Origin: Streptomyces albogriseolus
GTDB taxonomy: Bacteria > Actinomycetota > Actinomycetes > Streptomycetales > Streptomycetaceae
Reading direction: 5' to 3'
Length of the DNA: 64,000 bases
Assembly (NCBI GenBank): GCA_014650475.1
Contig: BMVA01000006.1
Location: 186,001 to 250,000, forward strand
Position numbers and translations under genes: made by a program
In this document: in pieces, positions 49,790 through 58,678 of the stretch
Position numbering within the stretch: position 1 is the stretch's first letter
How the letters are laid out: each line of letters starts with the position of its first letter
Notes under the pieces: model-generated
Databases searched by the model: none
What the model was told of the DNA's origin: nothing
The model's input: only the letters and a program-made list of their open reading frames with translations

Positions 49790-50827
49790 ATGCGCTGGGA
49801 GAATCTCTCACCGGACTCCGAACACGGCCGTGCCGACGCCGCGCTGTTCGGCGCGGAGGCGGTCACGACCCGCACCTTCGACACGCCCGAGTTCCGCGGG
49901 ATCACCTTCCACGAGGTCCGGGCCCGCTCCATCGTCAACCGGGTGCCGGGCGCCTCCCGCATGCCGTTCGAATGGACGGTGAACCCCTACCGGGGCTGCA
50001 GCCACGCCTGCGTCTACTGCTTCGCCCGCAAGACCCACAGCTACCTCGACCTCGACACGGGGCTCGGCTTCGACAGCCAGATCGTGGTCAAGGTGAACGC
50101 GCCCGAGCTGCTGCGCCACCGGCTGGCCTCCCGCTCCTGGCACGGCGAGCACATAGCCATGGGCACCAACGTCGACTGCTACCAGCGGGCGGAGGGCCGC
50201 TACCGGCTGATGCCCGGCATCGTCGAGGCGCTGCGCGACCACGCGAACCCCTTCTCGATCCTGACCAAGGGCACGCTGATCCTGCGCGACCTGCCCCTGC
50301 TGCGGCAGGCCGCCGACGTGACCGACGTCGGCGTCTCGGTGTCGGTGGGCTTCACCGACGAGGAGCTGTGGCGCACGGTCGAGCCGGGCACCCCGGCGCC
50401 CGAGCGGCGGCTGGACGTGGTGCGCGCCTTCACCGACGCCGGCATCGGCTGCGGGGTGCTGATGGCGCCGGTGATCCCGTTCCTGGGCGACCGGCCGGAG
50501 CAGCTGAGGGCGACCGTGCGGGCCGTCGCGGCGTCGGGCGCCACCTCGGTCACGCCGCTGGTGCTGCATCTGCGGCCCGGCGCCCGCGAGTGGTTCATGT
50601 CCTGGCTGGCCCGGCACCACCCGCATCTGGTCGCCCGCTACGAGCGGCTGTACGCGGAGGGCGCCTACGCGCCCCGCTGGTACCAGCGCCGGATCACGCG
50701 TCAGGTGCACGACCTGGCCCGGGAGTACGGCATCGGCCCGGCCGGCGCGGACGCCCCGCGCCGTGTCCCGGCCCCGGCGCCCGAGGAGGCGGAGGCGGAG
50801 CTGCCGACCCAGCTGACGCTGCTCTGA
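49790..50827 (+). CDS. Radical SAM protein, Rv2578c/SPL-related family
   Basis: 345 residues. The cluster motif is CSHACVYC (CxxxCxxC) in YRGCSHACVYCFARKTHSYLDLD, and AMGTNVDCYQRAEGRYRLMPG, ILTKGTLILRDLP and GVLMAPVIPFLGD are signature segments of the Rv2578c branch, related to spore-photoproduct-lyase-like proteins. It would cleave SAM to a 5'-deoxyadenosyl radical; its substrate is not known. A LexA box sits in its promoter, indicating DNA-damage induction. ATG at 49790 has GAGGAGGCGTC in front. Confidence 0.9.
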   Translation: MRWENLSPDSEHGRADAALFGAEAVTTRTFDTPEFRGITFHEVRARSIVNRVPGASRMPFEWTVNPYRGCSHACVYCFARKTHSYLDLDTGLGFDSQIVVKVNAPELLRHRLASRSWHGEHIAMGTNVDCYQRAEGRYRLMPGIVEALRDHANPFSILTKGTLILRDLPLLRQAADVTDVGVSVSVGFTDEELWRTVEPGTPAPERRLDVVRAFTDAGIGCGVLMAPVIPFLGDRPEQLRATVRAVAASGATSVTPLVLHLRPGAREWFMSWLARHHPHLVARYERLYAEGAYAPRWYQRRITRQVHDLAREYGIGPAGADAPRRVPAPAPEEAEAELPTQLTLL

Positions 50828-50959
50828 GGGCATCCGGGCGCATCCGGCGGCCCGATTGGGTCAACAACCGGCGTATCGCGTTCGGACAGGGCGCCACATC
50901 GGGACGATGCCGCGTGAACCGTGAGCTCGCGGTCCGCGCCACCTCGTCCTGGGAGAAGC

Positions 50960-52543
50960 ATGAAGAAACGCGCAGCCGTGCTGTGCGGCGCCGCCGCCGT
51001 CGTCGCCTCGGGCCTCACGGCCGTGCCCGCCGAGGCCGACGCCCCGCACGCGCCGGAGACGTTCCGCGCCTCCGCGCCGGCCTGGAAGAAGTGCGGCACC
51101 GACGACTACCCGACGCTGCAGTGCGCGTCCGTCGAGGTGCCGCTGGACCACGCCGAGCCCTCCGGGCGCACGATCACGCTGGCGCTGTCCCGCGTCCCGC
51201 ACACGGCGAAGAAGTACCAGGGCCCGCTGCTGGTGAACCCGGGCGGGCCGGGCGGCAGCGGACTGACGCTCGCCGGGTTCGTGGCCGCGTCGCTGCCGAA
51301 GCGGGTCGCCGCCGAGTACGACGTCGTCGGCTTCGACCCGCGCGGCGTGGGCGACAGCCGCCCGGCGCTGGACTGCGCGCCGGGCCACTTCGACGCCGTG
51401 CGCCCCGACCCGGTGCCCACCTCGCCCGAGGTGGAGCGGGCCAACCTCGACCGCGCGAAGTCCTTCGCCGAGGCGTGCGGCCGCAAGTACGGGGACCTGC
51501 TGCCGCACATGACCACCACGGCCGCCGCGCGCGACCTGGACGTGATCCGGCAGGCGCTGGGCGCGGAGCGGATCAACTACTTCGGCTACTCCTACGGCAC
51601 CTACCTCGGCACCGTGTACGCCAAGCTGCACCCGCAGCGGGTGCGGCGGCTGGTGCTGGACTCCGTGGTCGACCCCACCGGCGTCTGGTACGACGCCAAC
51701 CTCGACCAGAACCAGGCGTTCAACGCCCGCCACCGCGCCTTCATGGACTGGGTGGCCAAGCACGACGCGACCTACCGCCTGGGCACCGACGCGGAGGAGA
51801 TCGAGGCCTCCTGGTACGCGATGCGCTCCGCGCTGACGGAGAACCCGGCCGGCGGGAAGGTCGGCCCGGCCGAGCTGGAGGACACCTTCGTCCCGGGCGG
51901 CTACTACAACGGCTACTGGCCCTACCTGGCCGAGGCGTTCGCCGCGTACGTCAACGAGAAGGACGGCGGGCCGCTGGTCGAGGCGTACGAGAACTTCGGC
52001 GCGACCGACGCCGCCGGGGACAACGGCTACAGCGTCTACACGGCGATCGAGTGCCGGGACGCCGTCTGGCCGCGGGACTGGGCGCAGTGGCGCAAGGACA
52101 ACTGGGAGATGTACGAGCGGGCGCCGTTCCTGTCGTGGAACAACGCCTGGTACAACGCGCCGTGCGCGTACTGGCCGGTCGCGTCGCAGCGGCCGGAGCG
52201 GATCAACACCACGAACCAGGTGCCGCCCGCGCTGCTGTTCCAGGCCACGGACGACGCGGCCACCCCGTACCAGGGCGCCGTCACCGTGCACCGCAGGCTG
52301 GAGCGGTCCAGCCTGGTGGTCGAGTCGGGCGGCGGCAACCACGGCATCACGCTGAGCGGGAACGCCTGCCTGGACCGGCACCTGGCGGCCTACCTGGCCG
52401 ACGGCACGGTGCCGCGCGGCAGCCACGGGGACGCCGACGCGGTGTGCGCGGCGCAGCCCGACCCGAAGCCGCTGACGTCGAAGGCGGCCCCCGGCACGGC
52501 CCGCGGCTCGGTCCTCCACGGCCTCCTCGGCTCCCGTATCTGA
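50960..52543 (+). CDS. Secreted alpha/beta-hydrolase, tripeptidyl-aminopeptidase-like (TAP/SlpD-type)
   Basis: 527 residues with a Sec signal peptide (MKKRAAVLCGAAAVVASGLTAVPAEA). Secreted peptidase of the S33 family. Nucleophile motif YFGYSYGTYLG (GxSxG), LLVNPGGPGGSG (oxyanion region), an Asp in LLFQATDDAATPYQ and a His in ESGGGNHGITL. The RGVGDSRPALDC and CRDAVWP segments are typical of Streptomyces tripeptidyl aminopeptidases, with paired cysteines stabilising the secreted form. GGGAGAAGC precedes the ATG at 50960. Confidence 0.92.
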   Translation: MKKRAAVLCGAAAVVASGLTAVPAEADAPHAPETFRASAPAWKKCGTDDYPTLQCASVEVPLDHAEPSGRTITLALSRVPHTAKKYQGPLLVNPGGPGGSGLTLAGFVAASLPKRVAAEYDVVGFDPRGVGDSRPALDCAPGHFDAVRPDPVPTSPEVERANLDRAKSFAEACGRKYGDLLPHMTTTAAARDLDVIRQALGAERINYFGYSYGTYLGTVYAKLHPQRVRRLVLDSVVDPTGVWYDANLDQNQAFNARHRAFMDWVAKHDATYRLGTDAEEIEASWYAMRSALTENPAGGKVGPAELEDTFVPGGYYNGYWPYLAEAFAAYVNEKDGGPLVEAYENFGATDAAGDNGYSVYTAIECRDAVWPRDWAQWRKDNWEMYERAPFLSWNNAWYNAPCAYWPVASQRPERINTTNQVPPALLFQATDDAATPYQGAVTVHRRLERSSLVVESGGGNHGITLSGNACLDRHLAAYLADGTVPRGSHGDADAVCAAQPDPKPLTSKAAPGTARGSVLHGLLGSRI

Positions 52544-52584
52544 CCCGGCGGAAACGCGGCGGCGGACGCGCGGCACGGTGGGCC

Positions 52585-53151
52585 ATGATGACCCGCATGG
52601 TCCCTCTCCCCCGCGCGTCCGCCCCCGGGCGCGTCCGTATCCGCCCCATGACCGCCGACGACAGCGACGAGGTCGCCGCGATGCGGGTGAGGGGGTGGCG
52701 GCACGCGTACCGCGGGATGATCCCGCAGGCGTATCTGGACGCGATGGACGTCGCGGCGGAGGCCGGGAAGCAGCGGGCCCGGCTCGCCGCCGGGGACGGC
52801 AGCGTGGTGAACCTGGTCGCCGAGGCGGCGGACGGCACGCTCGCCGGGTGGGCCGCGTACGGGCCGTACCGGGACGGCGAGGTGCGCACCGGCGACGGCG
52901 AGCTGTACGCGCTGTACCTTCCGCCCGAGCGGATCGGTCAGGGGGTGGGGCGCGCCCTGCTGACCGAGGTGACCGGCCGCTGCGCGGCGGCCGGACTCCC
53001 TCGGATGTTCCTGTGGGTGCTCAAGGAGAACGCGCGCGCCCGCCGCTTCTACGAGGCGGCGGGCTTCACGGCGGACGGCGCCGAGGAGCCCTTCGAGGTG
53101 GGCGGGGCCACGGTGCCGGAGGTGCGGTACGTGCGGACTCTCACCGGCTGA
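52585..53151 (+). CDS. GNAT family N-acetyltransferase
   Basis: 188 residues. RIRPMTADDSDEVAAMRVRGWRHAYRGMIPQAYLD at the start and ELYALYLPPERIGQGVGRALLTEVTGRCAAAGLPRMFLWVLKENARARRFYEAAGF, the acetyl-CoA-binding Q/R-x-x-G-x-G/A motif (QGVGRA) region. The second in-frame ATG (52588) or a third at 52597 may be the start; the sequence before the family's RIRPM is not informative. The substrate is unknown. It follows the secreted hydrolase by 41 bases. Confidence 0.88.
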   Translation: MMTRMVPLPRASAPGRVRIRPMTADDSDEVAAMRVRGWRHAYRGMIPQAYLDAMDVAAEAGKQRARLAAGDGSVVNLVAEAADGTLAGWAAYGPYRDGEVRTGDGELYALYLPPERIGQGVGRALLTEVTGRCAAAGLPRMFLWVLKENARARRFYEAAGFTADGAEEPFEVGGATVPEVRYVRTLTG

Positions 53152-53188
53152 CGCCGGGTACGACAGCGAGGCGACGGCCCGTCATCCC

Positions 53189-53794
53189 TCAGCGTTGCCC
53201 CGGGATCCGCCCCCGGGCGCTCCCCTGGTGCGGGATGCGGGCCAGGGCGTGCACCGCCGCCTCCGCCAGTGCGGGGTGGGCGAGCGCCTCGTTCAGGACG
53301 GACTCCGCGCGGGGGTCGCCGAGTTCGCCCAGCCCCTCCACGCACGCGAGCGCGACCCGGCGGTAGGGGTCGTGCGGGCGCAGCCGGCGGCGGAGGGTGG
53401 TGATCAGGGCCGGGACCGCCTCGGGGGCGCGCAGCTCGGCGAGCAGGCGGACCGGATGCAGGGCGTAGGCGACGCGCAGTTCGTTGGTGGCGAGGGCGGC
53501 CGCGGCGCGCGCGGTGCGCGGGTCGCCGAGCCGAGCCAGGGCGTGCGCGGCGGCGGCGCAGCGCGGCGGATCGCGGTGGTTGAGGAGGAGCACCAGCGCC
53601 TCGAACGCCCGCCGGTCGCCCGCCGTCCCGAGCCGGAACGCGGCCAGTTCACGCGCCCACAGCGGCTGTCCGGGGGCGGTGAGGACGCCGGCCAGGAGGT
53701 CGTGGTCGTCCGTGGCGGCCAGCCGCTCGAACGCGGCCGTGCCGCCGGACTCCGCCCGTAAGCGCTCCGTGAGCGTTCGCAACTCTTCGTCCAT
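53189..53794 (-). CDS. HEAT-repeat protein with a TTA codon
   Basis: 201 residues of helix pairs, HEAT/PBS-lyase-like: LWARELAAFRLGTAGDRRAFEALVLLLNHRDPPRCAAAAHALARLGDPRTARAAAALATNELRVAYALHPVRLLAELRAPEAVPALITTLRRRL..PYRRVALACVEGLGELGDPRAESVLNEALAHPALAEAAVHALARI. Such repeats bind proteins. Residue 12 is coded by TTA (53759-53761 on the minus strand), the only in-frame TTA I found in the genes here. TTA needs the bldA tRNA in Streptomyces, so expression may depend on development. No good ribosome binding site precedes the ATG at 53794. Confidence 0.82.
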   Translation of the reverse strand: MDEELRTLTERLRAESGGTAAFERLAATDDHDLLAGVLTAPGQPLWARELAAFRLGTAGDRRAFEALVLLLNHRDPPRCAAAAHALARLGDPRTARAAAALATNELRVAYALHPVRLLAELRAPEAVPALITTLRRRLRPHDPYRRVALACVEGLGELGDPRAESVLNEALAHPALAEAAVHALARIPHQGSARGRIPGQR

Positions 53795-53861
53795 GCGACG
53801 AGGTTAGGGGGATCACACCGGGGACGGGAGCCACCTCACAAATCCAGGGGCTGGCGCGCTC

Positions 53862-53972
53862 GTTACCCGCGGGTTAAGCTCAGACGAGCGAGTTACCCAC
53901 TCGCACCCTCCTCACGGCGGTCTGGTGACGCGGCCGCAGTGAGTCGCAGTCGGTTCGGTACCCCGTGTACCG
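53862..53972. promoter_or_regulatory. Divergent control region with three inverted repeats
   Basis: Part of the 350-base gap between the HEAT-repeat gene and the hydroxybutyryl-CoA dehydrogenase. It holds ACCCGCGGGT (53865-53874), GCGAGT-TACCC-ACTCGC (53888-53904) and CGGTAC-CCCGT-GTACCG (53956-53972), plus two direct GTTACCC copies 30 bases apart (53862 and 53892). No known regulator consensus is met. Promoter elements were not clear. Confidence 0.45.
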
Positions 53973-54073
53973 CAGTACGGCTCGGCCCCGGGACAGGGCC
54001 GGTCGGATCCACCGCCGCTCGCCGGCGGTCCGGGCGTGTGCGCTCGCAGCCCGGCCAACACCCGCATCCAGCA

Positions 54074-54107
54074 CGCCCCCTGGTGCGCCGCTCGGCGCAC
54101 CGGGGCG
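54074..54107 (+). other. Strong hairpin in the 5' leader of the dehydrogenase gene
   Basis: CGCCCC and GGTGCGCC on the left pair with GGCGCACC and GGGGCG on the right around a four-base loop, with a two-base bulge. It lies 38 bases before the start codon and would sit in the transcript's leader. It may terminate or stabilise; no riboswitch class is recognised. Confidence 0.45.
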
Positions 54108-54144
54108 CGGCTTCCGTCGTCACCCTCATTCCTGGAGTCCCGCG

Positions 54145-55950
<1,806 letters not shown>

Positions 55951-56041
55951 GCGGTACCCCGGCGAGCCGCTCCAGGGCGGCGCCGAGTGGGGCGGGCTGC
56001 TGGACCCCGACCGGTTCCCGCCGCCCGCCCGCACCGCCCCT

Positions 56042-56064
56042 CCCCCGCCCCCCGGGGGCGGGGG
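56042..56064 (+). terminator. Terminator after the dehydrogenase gene
   Basis: CCCCCGCCCCC / GGGGGCGGGGG, an 11-bp perfect stem with a minimal loop, 91 bases beyond the stop. Confidence 0.6.
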
Positions 56065-56113
56065 AACCCCCGGTCACGCGCACCGAGCTGCGCGCATGCA
56101 GTACGTTCAGGGC

Positions 56114-56929
56114 ATGTCCCAGCCCGCCAAGTCCGTACGTACGCCGGCCACGACCGAGCAGCCGGAGTCCACCGCCGGCTCGCGTGCCGCCGCCCAGCGC
56201 CTCAAGATGCGCCGGGAACTGGCGGCCGCCGCGATGGAGCTGTTCGCGACCAAGGGGTACGAGGCGACCACCGTCGACGAGATCGCGGCCGCCGCCGGGG
56301 TGGCCCGCCGCACGTTCTTCCGCCACTTCCGCTCCAAGGAAGAGGCGATCTTCCCCGACCACGACGACACCCTGGTCCGCGCCGAGGCGGTGCTCAACGC
56401 CGCGCCCGCGCACGAGCATCCGCTCGACACGGTGTGCCGGGGCATCAAAGAGGTCATGAAGATGTACGCGGCGCGGCCGGACATCTCGGTCGCCCGCTAC
56501 AAGCTGACCCGTGAGGTGCCCACCCTGCGGGAGGCGGAGATCGCCTCGGTGGCCCGCTACGAGCGGCTGTTCACCCGCTATCTGCTGGGCCACTTCGACG
56601 AGCACGCCCATGACGACGACGCCAACGACGACCCGCTGCTGGCGGAGGTCGCCGCGTCCGCCGTGGTCACGGCGCACAACCATGTGCTGCGGCGCTGGCT
56701 GCGGGCGGGCGGCCAGGGCGACGTGGAGGCGCAGCTGGACCACGCCTTCGCGATCGTGCGGAAGACGTTCGGCTCGGGGATCATGGCGGGCCGGCGCACC
56801 GCCGCCCCGCCCCGGCCGGCCGCGGCCACGGTGTCCGCGCACGACGAGGTGCTGGTGACCGTCGCCCGGACCGACGCCCCGCTGGACGAGGTCATGCGGG
56901 CCATCGAGCAGGCGCTCAAGGAGCGCTGA
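56114..56929 (+). CDS. TetR family transcriptional regulator
   Basis: 271 residues. The HTH is LKMRRELAAAAMELFATKGYEATTVDEIAAAAGVARRTFFRHFRSKEEAIFPDHD (about 32-85), a full TetR N-domain. The remainder is a helical ligand domain with an acidic loop (EHAHDDDANDD). An alternative ATG at 56096 would add six residues; MSQP at 56114 is preferred. It stands between the dehydrogenase and ccr genes on the same strand and is the obvious candidate regulator of ccr. Its ligand is not known; acyl-CoAs are usual for such regulators. A terminator follows it. Confidence 0.92.
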   Translation: MSQPAKSVRTPATTEQPESTAGSRAAAQRLKMRRELAAAAMELFATKGYEATTVDEIAAAAGVARRTFFRHFRSKEEAIFPDHDDTLVRAEAVLNAAPAHEHPLDTVCRGIKEVMKMYAARPDISVARYKLTREVPTLREAEIASVARYERLFTRYLLGHFDEHAHDDDANDDPLLAEVAASAVVTAHNHVLRRWLRAGGQGDVEAQLDHAFAIVRKTFGSGIMAGRRTAAPPRPAAATVSAHDEVLVTVARTDAPLDEVMRAIEQALKER

Positions 56930-56963
56930 ATCTCGCGCTGAACCGCCCTTCACCGCTGTGATG

Positions 56964-56990
56964 ACGGCCACCCCACGGGGTGGCCGTTTT
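56964..56990 (+). terminator. Intrinsic terminator after the TetR gene
   Basis: ACGGCCACCC / GGGTGGCCGT stem of 10 bp with loop CACG, followed by TTT. A clear rho-independent terminator, so ccr has its own promoter. Confidence 0.88.
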
Positions 56991-57085
56991 GCCATGTCAG
57001 GGCCGGTTTTCACCCGCGTTTCCAGGCCGATTCGATCGATCATCGCTCATCTGATGCGTAAAGATTTCACCTGAGCCCAAGTTCT

Positions 57086-57127
57086 GGCACGCAGTGCCTT
57101 GCCGACTGACACGGCGTGCCATACGTT
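57086..57127 (+). promoter_or_regulatory. ccr promoter with adjacent inverted repeat
   Basis: TTGCCG (57099-57104), 17 bases, TACGTT (57122-57127) is a plausible primary-sigma promoter, giving a leader of about 190 bases. GGCAC-GCA-GTGCC (57086-57098) abuts the -35 and may be an operator. The rest of the 391-base gap up to the ccr start holds the TetR terminator and this promoter; no other gene is seen in it. Confidence 0.5.
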
Positions 57128-57320
57128 GAAGGAGTCCGGGCGGGTCCCGGCGGGTCCACCACCCGCACGTCCGGACGCCTGCGTCACAGGCAACCTCCCG
57201 CGCAACCACGCGCTGCCGAAGCACCACCCGCCGAACCGACGGCACCCCCAACCCTCAGCAGCACACCGACGTAACCCTCAGCGCCCCTCCCTCAGGGCGC
57301 CCTTCGCCGGAGGCAACACC

Positions 57321-58664
57321 GTGACCGTCAAGGACATCCTGGCCGCCATCCAGTCGCCCGACTCCACGTCGGAGGACTTCGCCGCCCTGCCGCTCCCCGA
57401 GTCGTACCGCGCGATCACCGTGCACAAGGACGAGACGGAGATGTTCGCGGGCCTCGCCACCCGCGACAAGGACCCCCGCAAGTCGATCCACCTGGACGAC
57501 GTGCCGCTGCCCGAGCTGGGCCCGGGCGAGGCCCTGGTCGCCGTGATGGCCTCCTCGGTCAACTACAACTCGGTGTGGACCTCGATCTTCGAGCCGCTGT
57601 CCACCTTCGGGTTCCTCGAGCGCTACGGCCGCACCAGCGAGCTGGCCAAGCGCCACGACCTGCCGTACCACATCATCGGCTCCGACCTCGCGGGCGTCGT
57701 GCTGCGCACCGGTCCCGGCGTGAACTCCTGGAAGCCCGGCGACGAGGTCGTCGCGCACTGTCTGTCCGTCGAGCTGGAGTCGTCCGACGGCCACAACGAC
57801 ACGATGCTCGACCCCGAGCAGCGCATCTGGGGCTTCGAGACCAACTTCGGCGGCCTCGCCGAGATCGCGCTGGTGAAGTCCAACCAGCTGATGCCGAAGC
57901 CCGACCACCTCAGCTGGGAGGAGGCCGCCGCGCCGGGCCTGGTGAACTCCACCGCCTACCGGCAGCTGGTCTCCCGCAACGGCGCCGGCATGAAGCAGGG
58001 CGACAACGTCCTCATCTGGGGCGCGAGCGGCGGCCTCGGCTCCTACGCCACCCAGTTCGCGCTGGCCGGCGGCGCCAACCCGATCTGCGTCGTCTCCAGC
58101 GACCAGAAGGCGGAGATCTGCCGCTCGATGGGCGCCGAGGCGATCATCGACCGCAACGCCGAGGGCTACAAGTTCTGGAAGGACGAGAACACCCAGGACC
58201 CGAAGGAGTGGAAGCGCTTCGGCAAGCGCATCCGCGAGCTCACCGGCGGCGAGGACATCGACATCGTCTTCGAGCACCCCGGCCGCGAGACCTTCGGCGC
58301 CTCGGTCTACGTCACCCGCAAGGGCGGCACCATCACCACCTGCGCCTCGACCTCGGGCTACATGCACCAGTACGACAACCGCTACCTGTGGATGTCGCTG
58401 AAGCGCATCATCGGCTCGCACTTCGCCAACTACCGCGAGGCCTGGGAGGCCAACCGGCTGATCGCGAAGGGCAAGATCCACCCGACCCTGTCGAAGGTGT
58501 ACTCCCTGGAGGACACCGGCCAGGCCGCCTACGACGTGCACCGCAACCTCCACCAGGGCAAGGTCGGCGTGCTGTGCATGGCGCCCGAGGAGGGTCTCGG
58601 CGTGCGCGACCACGAGAAGCGGGCCAAGCACATCGACGCCATCAACCGCTTCCGGAACGTCTGA
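57321..58664 (+). CDS. ccr: Crotonyl-CoA carboxylase/reductase
   Basis: 447 residues, the usual Ccr length. It carboxylates and reduces crotonyl-CoA with NADPH and CO2 to (2S)-ethylmalonyl-CoA, the first committed step of the ethylmalonyl-CoA pathway. NADPH site WGASGGLGSYA (about 233-243). The CO2-pocket residues described for the Kitasatospora enzyme are present with a two-residue shift after the first: Asn81, Phe172, Glu173 and His367 in SHFAN. The GTG at 57321 is chosen for the GGAGG seven bases upstream and because it places Asn at 81. It is followed by the mutase gene 14 bases later. Confidence 0.97.
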   Translation: MTVKDILAAIQSPDSTSEDFAALPLPESYRAITVHKDETEMFAGLATRDKDPRKSIHLDDVPLPELGPGEALVAVMASSVNYNSVWTSIFEPLSTFGFLERYGRTSELAKRHDLPYHIIGSDLAGVVLRTGPGVNSWKPGDEVVAHCLSVELESSDGHNDTMLDPEQRIWGFETNFGGLAEIALVKSNQLMPKPDHLSWEEAAAPGLVNSTAYRQLVSRNGAGMKQGDNVLIWGASGGLGSYATQFALAGGANPICVVSSDQKAEICRSMGAEAIIDRNAEGYKFWKDENTQDPKEWKRFGKRIRELTGGEDIDIVFEHPGRETFGASVYVTRKGGTITTCASTSGYMHQYDNRYLWMSLKRIIGSHFANYREAWEANRLIAKGKIHPTLSKVYSLEDTGQAAYDVHRNLHQGKVGVLCMAPEEGLGVRDHEKRAKHIDAINRFRNV

Positions 58665-58678
58665 GGGCGGGCACAGCC

